Assembly (NCBI RefSeq): GCF_011386835.1
Contig: NC_088800.1
Span: forward strand, 54,403,439-54,467,438
Source: Chrysemys picta bellii
Lineage: Eukaryota; Chordata; Testudines; Emydidae
DNA length: 64,000 nt
Direction of reading: 5' to 3'
Of the stretch, positions 22,868-33,450 are shown piece after piece (position 1 is the stretch's first letter; each line of letters opens with the position of its first letter). A program made the position numbers and the translations under genes. The notes beneath the pieces were generated by a model, which searched no databases, was not told the origin of the DNA, and saw only the letters and a list, made by a program, of their open reading frames with translations.

Positions 22868-22938
22868 GAGCATATCATATCATATCATATCATATCATAT
22901 CATATCATATCATATCATATCATATCATATCATATCAT
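22868..22938. repeat. (CATAT)n microsatellite
   Basis: About 14 perfect copies of the 5-bp unit CATAT/ATATC, embedded in the 5'-most piece of the older CR1; CR1-like sequence continues on both sides, so the array expanded within the LINE. The short open frame repeating YHIIS comes from it. Confidence 0.95.
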
Positions 22939-22983
22939 GATTTTCCAGATGCTCTTATTCTGTTTTTAATTATTGTTTCAACA

Positions 22984-23449
22984 CTGAGTGGGAGGATGAG
23001 GCCATCGAGAGGAGTGAGGCCTCGAGGAAGGGGGGAAGAGGGAATGGTAACTAACCAGTATCCCTGTATATACAGGATTTCAGCATAATCCAGTTGCTTT
23101 CCTGTTGAAGCCTTGACTTTTATATTTTCTTATTTTTATGATTTTTTTAACTGTACAGTCTCAACATTGCACTAACAGTTATTTGGCATGTAATTTACAG
23201 CATAGACGGCAAAAATGCAGTCCAGCACAATATTTCTAATGTGTTCCATTGGAGAGTATCCTGTTTATTATCTGTATTCCACCTGTGAGTCCCCTATCAT
23301 GCTGCTGATCCAGAGTCCACATTAGAGGCAAGGAGTCCTTTAAGAAAAGGCCACTGAGTAGAGAGCCACTTGCACTAACTTATAGGTGACATATTAATAC
23401 ATATTTAACTTTATTTTAGTGTGAAGATGACATACAGTACTGTACAGTA
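22984..23449. other. Intron, no recognised feature
   Basis: Intronic DNA between the CR1 nest and a small TIR element. A purine-rich stretch at 23005-23045 is the only compositional oddity. No gene seen. Confidence 0.5.
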
Positions 23450-23623
23450 CACCTCTACCCCAATATAACGCTATCCTCGGGAGCCAAAAAATCTTACCGC
23501 GTTATAGGTGAAACCGCGTTATATCGAACTTGCTTTGATCCGCCGGAGTGCGCAGCCCCCCCCCCCCGTGTTATATCTGAATCCGTGTTATATCTGAATT
23601 CGTGTTATATCGGGGTAGAGGTG
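23450..23623. mobile_element. Small TIR element with TA duplication (mariner-like MITE)
   Basis: A 174-bp element starting CACCTCTACCCC and ending with the complement GGGGTAGAGGTG, flanked by TA on each side (23448-23449, 23624-23625). The interior repeats 'cgttatat' and has a C run at 23557-23570. TA duplications suggest Tc1/mariner, but the superfamily is an inference from the ends alone. Confidence 0.7.
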
Positions 23624-23625
23624 TA

Positions 23626-24525
23626 TATACAGAGTTTTAAATTGTGCACTATGATTTTTAGACCAACCAAAACAGGATTTTTAATATGCTTTGTGACAGC
23701 TTTGGGGCAGTTCTTTGGATGGAGCCAGACTCCATACAACACAGATAGAGATGGGGGTGGGTGGAGTGCAAAGTTTACCATTGAAGTCTCTCAATCCTGG
23801 GACTGTTCTGTGCAGTCGGTTCCCCAGCATAAATTAGAGCAGCCTGAGGGTTGCTTTGACTTATGTTGGCTATTATAACAGCCCTAACGAGCTGAAACTA
23901 CAACCAAGGATTGTTAAGGCTTAAGGTTATCCCAGCCTTGGCCTTTGTACTAGCAGCCCAGGTAGGTGGCAGTGTCTGTTGCAGCTTTCTATTATTGCAT
24001 GAGGTGGTAGGGCTTTCTCTAGAAGCAGGATGTACTGGCACAAAGTAGCTACACCACATTGGAGAATCTGGTCCTGTACGTGCATGGAAAAGCATGTCTC
24101 ATCTGTCTAAATATGCTACTACCATACATTATAAATTAATTCACAGGGATTAAACACAGTGCATAATAGCCTATTATACTCAGTACTTCAGGTAAATATT
24201 ACCCATAAAACTCTTAAGTAAGAAGAACATCTGGGATCGTTCACTGGCATTCCCCTTTCTGCTCATTGTTTTCAGTTCTGCTGTTTAGTTTTCACTTAAC
24301 TACACAGCAATTATTCACAATAGCATTTTGTGGCCTTACACAGCATCCAGCTAAAATTGCAGTATGGTTGGACATCCTATCATGCAATTCTTATTGAAAG
24401 GGAATCTTGGAATATGGACAGTTTTGAGAGTCTACGTGTGGCAGTGAAAATGAGTCTGTTGTGAAATGCATAATTTTCTGATGGTATCTGAATATTTCTG
24501 TTTTCAATTTTTTGTCTTCTTGCAG
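23626..24525. other. Intron, no recognised feature
   Basis: Intronic sequence up to the next exon, ending with a polypyrimidine-rich acceptor (ttttgtcttcttgcag). I could not assign any repeat or RNA gene here. Confidence 0.5.
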
Positions 24526-24630
24526 ACGTGTCCTTCATGTAGCGTTACATTTGCTCCCAACAGTGATGTCAGTATAGAGGAAGGAGCTATCCAAAATGGC
24601 TGTCAGGATGAACATAAAAACAATACCAAG
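24526..24630 (+). CDS. ADCY3: ADCY3 exon: C1b linker
   Basis: A 105-bp exon of exactly 35 codons encoding part of the cytoplasmic C1b linker of adenylate cyclase 3. The peptide starts TCPSCSVTFAP and contains IQNGCQDE, matching the vertebrate ADCY3 segment with a CxxC pair. Acceptor AG at 24524-24525, donor GTAACT at 24631. Both ends are phase 0, so it joins the exon ending at 3038 without frame change and could be skipped without a frameshift. The function of C1b is regulatory and poorly conserved. Confidence 0.95.
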
Positions 24631-24865
24631 GTAACTTACGTTTTCTCACTCCTGACTCCCCTACATCAGTTTTAATAGCCTCATTTTTGTACTGGGTTCC
24701 TCCTCACTTCAATATAACTGGCAAGCAGCAGAGCCAATTTCAGAATTTCAGAATAATCCAGTAGAATTTGGGCACCAAATTCTAGTCATTCTGGCCAAGG
24801 TTTCCAAAAGTGACTAGTCATTTTGCATGCCTCAATTTTTTAGTGCCCAACTTGACACCTTAGAG

Positions 24866-25883
24866 CAGGCCTGCACAACATGCAGCCCGGGGGCCGCATG
24901 CGGCCCACGGGGGGTGAGTAGGTGGGTTCACTGTGTGGCCCGCGGGGCGTGAGTAGGCAAGCGGCGGGTGAGGGAGGGGGGCTGAGGAGGCAAGCGGGCG
25001 AGCAGTGGCAGGGGGGCAGGTGAACCGGCAGCGGGAGGGGGGGTGGACCTGAGGAGGCGAGCGGGTGGGCAGTGGCAGGGGGTGAGTAGGCGAGCTGGGG
25101 AGAGTGGGGGGGCTGAGGAGGCGAGCGGGCAGGCAGTGGCAGGGAGGCAGGTGAGCCGGTGGCAGGGGATGGGGGGCTGAGTAGGTGAGCCGGGGCGGTG
25201 GGGGCCTGAGGAGGCAGGCGGGCAGTGGCGGAGGAAGAGTAGGCAAGCCGGTGGGGAGTGGGGGGCTGAGGAGGCGAGCGGGCGGGCAGTGGCGGGGGGG
25301 CAGGTGAGCTGGTGGCGGGGGGGGGGGGCTGAATACGTGAGCCGGGGCGGTCGGGGGCTGAGGAGGTGAGCGGGCGGGCAGTAGCGGGGGGTGAGTAGGA
25401 GAGCTGGGGGAGGGGGACTGAGGAGGCGAGCGGGTGGGCAGTGGCAGGGAAGCAGGTGAGCTGGCAGCGGGGGTAGGGGGGCTGAGGAGGCGAGCGGCGA
25501 GTCGGTAGCTGACCTGTTCTACTGATCTGGTCTGGCTCCCATCCCCTCTCCAAGGGTTGCAGCTGTCTGGAGGTGCCTGCCTTCCACGCCTTCCTCATTC
25601 ACACCTCATTCATTCAACAGGGCAATTGATTACAAAGTGGGGGGAAGATCTTATTCTACTTCTAGCAAAAAGACATTTTTCTTTTACCTTATTTATACTA
25701 CTTTAGGGCCAGCTGTAACATATTACCAAGGTTCAATACTGCTGTTTCAGCAGGGTGGCGCTGGGGACGGAGGGTTTTTTCCACAGGACGGGCAGGGTTC
25801 GGGGGGGGCGGGGTGGGTTCGGCCCTCAGCTGTTTTCTTTGGAGTAATATGGCCCTTGCCGCTTTATGAGTTGTGCGGGCCTA
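24866..25883. mobile_element. hAT-type element with internal minisatellite
   Basis: A 1018-bp element with ends CAGGCCTGCACAAC and GTTGTGCGGGCCTA, flanked by a perfect 8-bp duplication CCTTAGAG (24858-24865 and 25884-25891). From about 24905 to 25500 the interior is a GC-rich tandem array with units such as 'gctgaggaggcgagcgggcg' and 'ggcagtggcagggg'. The proline-rich minus-strand frames over it are an effect of the array. The right third is single-copy. No transposase is present. Confidence 0.9.
24905..25500. repeat. GC-rich minisatellite inside hAT element
   Basis: Imperfect direct repeats of roughly 55-70 bp, each combining a 'gaggaggcgagcggg' block, a 'cagtggcaggggg' block and a 'gtgagccggtggc' block. 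Copies vary in length and order. It parallels the array in the hAT element at 7339-8559 but the units differ. Confidence 0.85.
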
Positions 25884-25891
25884 CCTTAGAG

Positions 25892-27021
25892 GACCTGATT
25901 TTCAGAAATTGCTGAGCACCTGACCTCTGAACGTCTGACTACTTTAAAATATCTCAAGTTGGAAACCCCAAAACTTATGCACTCAAAATCAATTTTATGA
26001 AAATATTTCAACTTATGATGTTCTCTTCTCAGTTACACCTCTGCCTCAAATAATAGATAGGCACAGCAGAAGCACTGTTGTATTTATTTGGATGAAATAT
26101 ATGATCCAAAGTGTTAACATAACCCAGTCACTCTCCAGTATTAAACAGTGTTAAACAAGGGTTAGGTTTTGTATACAGAGACCTCAGCCTGCTTAGTACC
26201 ATGGCGCAAACACCATTAAAAATCCTTTTAACCTTTTATTAAAGATAAAGAAAAGAAGGAAAAACAGTTAAAGTGTTGAAATGTGAAGTATTAATTAAGG
26301 CTTTCATTTTAACAGCATCCCTGGTTCTCTTTCCCTTAGCCTGAGAGTTTTAGAAGGAAAACTCCCCTTGCTTGACAGTCTTTTAGATGGTATCAAAGAT
26401 GGTAATAACAGCTCTTGGTTAGAAAAGAAGAAGGTAGTTGAGATGGGCTATAGCTACTGTTGTTACTGCTATTGTTAAAGTTTCATATTGTTTCATCTCA
26501 GGGGTGTTTGGTATTCAGCTGAAGCTGGTAGGGGTTGGCAATGTCATCTGGATCCCTCTCTCTGATCTGGCCTGGTTCAGGTGATCTCTCAGGATCAGAA
26601 TGACGAAGGCCCGGGGTCCCAGTGTGGGAGGTAGCCATGATGGCAAAGCTCGCCCCAGTAACCTCCGTCTGTTCTTCCTCTTTTCCCTCTAATGCCTGTT
26701 CTTTTAGGACCCACAGAGGGAATGGTGAGTGGAACAGCCCATTCCACATTATTTTATTCACCAATTAGGCCTAATTTCTGACACACCAATTTTGGTTCAT
26801 TAATTTCCAGACCCACATTTTCTTGCTTACCATGCATCATCTTAACACAGTCCTTCATTTATGAATCAGCACAGACATCTTTTAAGCTCAGAAAGGGCAG
26901 AATATGCAGTGAATGCAGTCTCATTTGAGCCTACTGTATTGGGTCCTGTATGCTTGTACTACAACTCCACCATTGCTCACTCTGAGCGAGTTAGAGCAGA
27001 GTGGGTACAGGAAATTTCGAT
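25892..27021. other. Intron, no recognised feature
   Basis: Intronic DNA between the hAT element and DIRS element 1. The minus-strand open frame at 26498-26764 has no recognisable motif. Nothing else assigned. Confidence 0.5.
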
Positions 27022-27210
27022 TTCTTCTTCGAGTGCTTGTTCATGTAATTTCCAATCAGGTGTATGCATGCACACGTGCACAGTAGCCGGAAGATTTTTC
27101 CCTAGCACCATCTGTCAGGTCGGCCTCGGTGCCCCCTGGAGTCGCGCCTTCATGGCGCTCAATATATAGCCCTGCCAGTCTGCCACCTCTTCAGTTCCTT
27201 CTTACCATCA
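27022..27210 (+). repeat. DIRS 1 left inverted terminal repeat
   Basis: Inverted relative to about 31905-32090: 'cgctcaatatatagccctgcc' here corresponds to the complement of 'ggcagggctgtatattgagcg' there. A TATA-like 'aatatata' lies at 27160-27167 and could be the promoter. Confidence 0.85.
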
Positions 27211-27390
27211 GTGACAGTTAGCTGGGACTTCCTTTTGCTGTTGTCTTGACAAGCGCATTTAGCAGTTTCTTACGTTGTTCTCCATTAGTTTTCCATTTTG
27301 TTAATAGTTAGTAGTTGGTAGTTCTTTAGTGTTACATAAGTCTCCTTTGCGGGGGAAGAATTCCCTCCTACACTATCCTGATGCTGGAAC

Positions 27391-29736
27391 ATGCAGGGGT
27401 CTCCAGGCTTCAAAGCCAGCGAAGCCTGCGGCAAGAGTATGCCCAGAAGCGATCCTCACACCTCCTGTCCAAAGTGTTTAGGAGAGGGCCAGCAGAAAGA
27501 TCATTGTGCCATTTGTAAGACCTTTCAGTCCAAGACTTTAAAAGATAGAGAGCAGTGCCTGAAGGTCCTGTTGATGGAGGCACCACTCCACCCCCAGTCC
27601 GACTCTGGGTCGATGGACCCTGTGTTGAGAATCTCCTCCTCGGTGCGGAGTGCATCGGCACTGTCAGCACCGGTGCCGGGTAAGGATAAGGACTCACGGC
27701 ACCGTCACAGCTCCACTTGCGGTTCACATGCCCCATGGAGGCACTGCTCACAATCGCTGGTGCCGCAAAAGAGGAGGAGGCCAGAGAGGGGTCGCTCTCC
27801 CCCTTCTAGGCCTAAGGAGCCTGCCGCTGTTAGACCCAAGTTGGGCCACACTAGTGCTGCTCCACCGGCGATGGTCGTGCTGACTCCTGCCCGCATAGAA
27901 GGGCAGTTGAGTCTGGACCCTCCTCGCTCGCCAAGGCCGAGCTGTGAGCTGCACCTCCCTTTGACACCGGAGGCGTTTGAAGCAGCCCAAGAACTGCTTC
28001 ACGTCTTGGCAGCATTCTCTCCTCCAAACGGGACAGGTCACCAGCACTGGTTGTTCCCCGGGCCCACTATGATGGCCAGCTGATCTCCAACCCCGGCGCG
28101 CCATCCCCGGCACCAGAGCACACCCAGCAGCCATACTGATCCCTGAGGCCTTGGCGCGAAAGCATGGTGCCTAGAAGTACCGCTCCCCCCGTGGTCATCG
28201 TTTTCAGACACCTCGGAGTCAGAGTCAGGCTCCTATCAGTCCCAGAGGAGTAGGAGCAGACGGTCCACGTCAACTTGGGACCGACACCCTTACCCAGCAC
28301 GGTGGCCTGCCCAATGGCAGCCCCCAGTGCAATGGTCCTTTTGGACTCCCTGGGCTTTTCATCAAAGCCAAGGTAGCAGCCAAGAGTCTCATTCCAGGGC
28401 AACGTCGGTGGCCTCTGCCTTGTTTGTCCCCCCCGCCAGCACTGGCAGGGTTGGGGGTAGGCCTATTACCACCCTGCACTACCATCTCGATGCCTCCAGC
28501 ACAGCCGGCACCAGGCCTGGGGGGCCCGGCATCAGCAAGGACTCCAGTGGCGACATCAACTCCGGCGCCAACAGCAATTCAGACCTTGAGAATGATATCG
28601 GCACCGACGGCACTTTTGGCACTGGCGGTGCCTGCGTCGGTGTATGCAGTCCCTACACTGAGGGGCATGACACCATCTGGGTGCCGCGGGACCTATCGGT
28701 GTGGCAGGAAGGGAGCAGCCACCACTCATGGGGGTCTCGTTCTTGCCAGATGAAGCGTTGGTGGGAATGGCGACAGCCCCGGCCATGGAGGACAACAGGG
28801 TTCTGCAGAAATTATTGCAGAGGGTTTCCCAGGGCCTGGGCATTCAGGCAGGGGAGGTAGTGGAGGATGCAGATCCAATGGTGGACATTCTCGTCTCTTC
28901 TGGACCTGCATGTATTGCCCTGCCCCTCATAACAACCATCTCTGACACCACGAAAACTCTGTGGCAAACTCCAGTCTCGTTGCCCCTACAGCTAAGCGCA
29001 ACAAAAGTCGCTACTCTGTGCCATCCAAGGGTTACGAGCATTTATACACGCATCACACACCTGACTCTCTCATGGTCAATGCTGCCAACCAACGCGAGCG
29101 TCAGGGCTTCCAGGGGCCCTCCCCGAAGAATCGGGAGGCTAAAAGGCTTGTCCTTTATGGGAGAAAGGTCTATTCCATGGGAGGCTTGCAGCTCCGCATA
29201 TCTAATCAGCAGGCCATCGTCAGCAGGTACTCCTACCACACCTGCTCGGCGATGGCGAGATTCACAGAGCTGCTCCCCTCGGATTCCCATGCCGAGTTTT
29301 CAGTGTTGGTTGAGGAAGGGAGACTCATCTCAAGGGTGTCCCTTCAGATGGTACTTGAAGGAGCAGATGCGGCCACCAGGGTTATGACCACAGGAGTGGC
29401 TAGGAGAAGGGGCTCGTGGCTCCAGGTTTCTGGCCTCTCCTGCGATGTACAGCAAACCATCTGCCTTTTGAGGGTGAGACTCTCTTCTCAGAAAAAAAAG
29501 ACAAAAGGCTAAACAGCCTTAAACACTTCAGAGCCATCCTCAGGTCCCTGGGCCTCTATACGCCTTCAACGCAGCAGAGACACTTCCGTCCACAGTCTCC
29601 TCAATGGTTCGATCATCAGAACTGCCAAGATGACTCCAGAAGGAGAAATCGGAGCGGCAAGAGACGGCCACGTCAACCCTCTGGCCAGGGCTCAGAACAA
29701 TCCAAGCCATCTTCAGGGGCCAAACCAGCTTTTTGA
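27391..29736 (+). pseudogene. DIRS 1 gag-like region, broken
   Basis: Begins at an ATG with a cysteine/histidine cluster near residues 13-45 (SDPHTSCPKCLGE, then HCAICKTF) also seen in the other two DIRS copies. A Pro/Ser/Arg-rich middle follows. The frame shifts several times (near 28080, 28860, 28960 and 29510) before ending GAKPAF at 29736, equivalent to GPKPDF in DIRS 3. The protein is presumed to package DIRS RNA; no further function can be read from it. Confidence 0.8.
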
Positions 29737-29749
29737 AGGTGCGGTCGAG

Positions 29750-31030
29750 GACGGCGCACCAGAGCAAGATCTGGATCCACCCCGCCTTACCTTTTCATCA
29801 CGACTATCCCCTTTCTACTGTGCTTGGTCCTGTATTACTTCGGACCCCACTGGGTGCTCCACACGATAGAGAGGATACTCCATCCAATTCTGTGCCCCTT
29901 CCATCCCGCTTCCCCTTCCCTCTTCAGGGACCCCTCTCACGAGCAACTCCTTATACAGGAGGTTCACTCACTACTATCGCTAGGGGCAGTGGAAGAGGTT
30001 CCTCAGGAGCAGAAGGGCAAGGGCTTTTGTTCCCAGTATTTCCTAATACCGAAAGGCAAAGGCGGCCTCAGGCCTGTCTTGGACCTGAAAGAACTCAAGT
30101 TCATTAAGAAACTCAAGTTCCGCATGGTCTCTTTAGCCTCTCTTCGCTAGATCCAGCAGACTGGTATGCCACCCTTGACTTGAAGGACGCGTATTTTCAT
30201 ATTGCATTTACTCAGCCCCACAGAAAGTACCTCAGGTTTGTGATGTACAGTACCCACTACCAATTCACAGTCCTTCTGTTCGGCCTGTCAGCAGCACCTT
30301 GAGTCTTCACCAAGTGCATGGCAGTCGTTGCTGCATTCCTGCGCAGGCACCAGGTACAGGTATTTCCGTACCTCAACGACTGGCTGATCAAGGGCCGCTC
30401 CAGGACCCAAGGGGAAGCTCAGGTCAGATTCATCAGAACCACCTTCGACAATCTGGGTCTCCTTCTTAACAAAGCAAAATCGACTCTGTCCCCGGTCCAG
30501 AGGATACAGTTTATGGGGCAGTACTGTGGACTCGACGCAAGCCAGGGCACACCTGCCAGAAGCAATGTTTCAGGCCCTGACAGATATCATTTGAGGGATC
30601 AGACAGTTTCCCACCAACACAGCAAGGAACTGCCTGAAGCTTCTCGGTCACATGGCTGCCTGTACCTACGTGGTGCAGCATGCCAGATTCAGGCTTCGAC
30701 CCTTCAGTCGTGGCTGCATCAGTGTATCTCCCAGCCCGGGACAGTTTGGACAGGATCGTGACCCTGCCTCGCCCAGTACTCGACTCCCTCCTGCATTGAC
30801 TCAACCCTCAGGAGGTGTGCTCAGGGATCCCCTTCACTAGTCTGCAGCCATCTCTCTCGCTAGTGATGGACTCATCAGACTTGGGCTGGGGAGCTCATCT
30901 GGGAGACGACAGGACCCAAGGTCTCTGGTTTCACGCAGACCTGGCTCTCCACATCAACATCAGAGAGTTGAAAGCGGTGCTGTAGGACTTCTGTGTGGAA
31001 CATTCAATACACCTGCAAGCAGGCCACTTG
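29750..31030 (+). pseudogene. DIRS 1 reverse transcriptase and partial RNase H
   Basis: RT fragments in changing frames: KGKGFCSQYFLIPKGKGG near 30020-30070, LDLKELKFIKK, then the catalytic-loop segment VFPYLNDWLIKGRS near 30360-30400. In this segment the first of the paired aspartates is Asn (AAC at 30375-30377) and the second is kept. RNase H begins near 30860 (VMDSSDLGWGAHLGDD, then INIRELKAVL followed by a stop). The domain is cut off at about 31030. Confidence 0.85.
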
Positions 31031-31772
31031 GTGTTCGCCAACTCTATGATCAGCCGATTTCTAAAAGGACTTGACAGACTGTACCCTCACATCCTCACAC
31101 CCTGTCCCCATCTGGGACCTCAACCTGGTCCTCTCTAGGTTCATGGGACCACCCTTTGGACCATTGGCAACATGCTCCCTGCTCTACCTCTCTTACAAGG
31201 TAGCCTTCCTGGTAGCTATAACCTCGGCCAGGAGGGTGTCTGAGCTCAAGGCCCTAACATCAGACACTCTCTATACCGTGTTCTATAAGGACAAGGTTCA
31301 GCTCAGGTCTCACCCTACATTTCTCCCGAAGGTTGTGTCACAGTTTCACATCAACCAGGACATCTTTCTTCTGGTATTCTACCCTAAGCTGCACTCTACT
31401 GGCAGGAAGCAGAGACTTCACACACTGGATGTCCACAGGGCGCTAGCCTTTTACATCGAGAGAACGAAGCCATTCAGAAAATCGGTCCAGTTATTTGTGG
31501 CAGTGACGGACAGAATGAAAGGTCTGCCTGTTTCATCACAATGCATTTTGTCATGGATCACATCCTGCATTCATGAGTGCTACAACCTGGCGGGGGTTCC
31601 CGCACCCCCAATCACTGTGCACTCTACCAGGGTGCAGGCTTCATCAACAGAATTCTTGGCGCAGGTCCCCACTCAGGAAATCTGCAGAGCGGCAACGTGG
31701 TCCTCCATCCACACTTTCACCACACACTATGCAGTTACACAGCAGGCCAGAGATGATGCAGCCTTTGGATGA
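31031..31772 (+). pseudogene. DIRS 1 tyrosine recombinase, N-terminus missing
   Basis: Integrase/recombinase of DIRS elements, which inserts circular cDNA. The catalytic half is open over about 230 codons: box I Arg in SARRVSELKAL, box II HSTR near 31620, and the nucleophile Tyr in THYAV near 31728. The N-terminal DNA-binding part is missing because the frame starts at the deletion joint with VFANSMISRFLKGL. The catalytic residues remain, unlike in DIRS 3. Confidence 0.85.
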
Positions 31773-31827
31773 GCAATGTTCCAATCAGTGGAAGACTCTG
31801 ACCTCAACTCCTGAACGTAGGCTTCTC

Positions 31828-32122
31828 GTAACTGTTGTTCTTCGAGATGTGTTGTTCATGTCTAGTCCAATACTCACCCTCCTATCCCTCTTTCGGAGTT
31901 GCCAGAAAGAAGGACTTGAGGGGGTGGCGGGTTGGCAGGGCTGTATATTGAGCGCCATGAAAGCGCAACTCCATGGGGTACCCAGGCTGACCCAACAGAT
32001 GCAAGGGAAAAATCTTCCAGCTACCGTGCACATGCGCGCGCACACACCTGATTGGAATGGACATGAATAACACATCTCAAAGAACAACAGTTACGAGAAG
32101 GTGAGTAACCGTTTTTTCCAGT
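31828..32122 (+). repeat. DIRS 1 right end with inverted copies
   Basis: A 'cgtaactgttgttcttcgag' block at 31828-31850 is inverted at 32078-32097, enclosing the right terminal repeat. In DIRS elements the inner copy is the second half of the internal complementary region, which pairs with the element's right end. The first half, expected just upstream, is not recognisable here. Confidence 0.75.
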
Positions 32123-32518
32123 GCAGGCCTCAGCACATCAGGAGGCAGTTACTTCAAAAGAAAGATGTTGCTGGTCATCCCAAAATGCTGAGGTGATATG
32201 CGTAGGATACTTTTACCCCTTCTGCTTCTGTTTAAGTGTCACCTACCACAAACTACCAGAGACTCTCTAAAGCAAACAACCTTCACACAGGCTGAATTTT
32301 TCTTTGAGATTTCCACCACTGCATCTCCATCAGTGGCAGCAGCGGTTATGATCCCTAGTGTGTATTAGCTGTTGACATTTTAACCACAGTTTCATCTGTC
32401 CCTACTTAGAGGAGGTCTGTGGAACAATGAATAAAATGCCGGTAGTGTTTTCTACACTAGTGCCACTTTGAGCTGCAACAGTGGATAACTAGAAGAAAAA
32501 TGCTAGTGTACACAAGTT
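32123..32518. other. Intron, no recognised feature
   Basis: Intronic DNA following DIRS 1. Nothing assigned. Confidence 0.5.
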
Positions 32519-32755
32519 ATATGCAGTGTAGTTGTAGCCGTGTTGGTCCCAGGATATTAGAGAGACAAGGTGGGTGAGGTAATACCTTTTATTGGACCAA
32601 CTTCTGTTGGTGAGGGACCTAAGCAATAGAGCCACACAAGAGTTCAGAGACTTGAAGAAGAGCTCTGTGCGGCTTGAAAGCTTGTCTCTCTTACCAACAG
32701 AAGTTATTCCAATAAAAGATATTACCTCACCCTCCTTGTCTCTCAGCGTACACAA
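32519..32755. repeat. Unclassified dispersed repeat, copy 1
   Basis: Contains 'gtagttgtagccgtgttgg', 'agagagacaaggtgggtgag' and 'taccttttattggaccaact' blocks, the last two repeated in inverted form near 32715-32745, giving a short stem. A related copy lies at 51716-51880. I recognise this as a repeat widespread in reptile genomes but cannot assign its class. Confidence 0.6.
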
Positions 32756-33402
32756 GGTCAGATGTGCCTCATTTATTCAGTTTAAATATTACCAAACAAA
32801 GTGAGACTGATATATATATGCTGCCCGGTGACTCTGGAATGCCTACTTTAAATAGAAGCAGGTTGAACACAAAAAAACTAAAACATGCAGTGACACTTGA
32901 GTCCCAGGTCCTACAGACGCCTTAAGTTTCTTGAGGAGAATGGCAGTAAGTTTCCTCTGGCAGCCTTCTTTCCCTAGAGACTGCCCACTCTTCATAATCC
33001 CTTTATTAGAAATGCCTTATAGCTGCCTTTAGATGCCAGCTTAGTGTGTTCAAGCACCTCTCTCAGTTTTCCTAAACTACATAAGGAACTTGTCTGGCTC
33101 CTAACTTCCTGTGGAGTTCTCCTTTCCCAATATGCACCTCTCTTTATTAGAGGAAATTGGGATAGGGTGCATCAATCAGTCTGCCAGTCACCATCAGAAA
33201 CTACTGTACAGCTAGAGTTAGCAACATTTATTAAATAGGGATTTTCTCCTGCCACACAAGCAGTTTTAAAATCTAATCTTGTCCTGTTAAGATTAACAGA
33301 GTGGCGATAGCCCAGAAAAACCTTGAGCTGACGGAAGGGAAGATTTTTCTTAGGGATTTGAGCCTCTGCCAGAGAGCTGAAAGAAAAAAAGGCTCAGAGA
33401 AG
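32756..33402. other. Intron, no recognised feature
   Basis: Intronic sequence; small open frames lack recognisable content. Confidence 0.5.
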
Positions 33403-33450
33403 TCACAGTCGCAGAGTTTAAGGCCAGAAGGACCATCAGAGCATCTAGTC

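Larger units (their letters stand above)
10158..22983 (-). mobile_element. CR1 LINE split by several nested insertions
   Basis: One minus-strand CR1 copy can be followed through four separated pieces: 10158-10355, 11500-11654, 17546-17880 and 18160-18473, then 22593-22983. Read on the minus strand, the end of the 17546 piece encodes a motif like KRKYFFTQ and the 11654 piece continues with RLWNSLPQDAIE, so they are adjacent in the CR1 ORF. The 3' tail ends at 10158. The insertions inside are a solo LTR, a second CR1 (with its own LTR element), a hAT MITE and a Harbinger element. The host CR1 itself is badly decayed. Confidence 0.8.
27022..32122 (+). mobile_element. DIRS retrotransposon 1, internally deleted
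   Basis: A tyrosine-recombinase retrotransposon of the DIRS order. The left terminal repeat begins TTCTTCTTCGAGTGCTTG and its first ~190 bp are inverted at about 31900-32120. Order: gag, RT, RNase H start, tyrosine recombinase. DIRS elements insert by recombination of a circular cDNA and make no target duplication. It is a different subfamily from DIRS elements 2 and 3. The coding part is broken by frameshifts and a large internal deletion at about 31030. Confidence 0.9.

Noticed and set aside
22862..22938. CRISPR-like array
   Set aside because: The repeats are 5-bp units without spacers in a vertebrate genome.
22760..22969. Open frame with YHIIS repeats
   Set aside because: Produced by the CATAT microsatellite.
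24840..25598. A 252-codon Pro-rich minus-strand frame
   Set aside because: It tracks the minisatellite of the second hAT element and has only repeat-derived residues.
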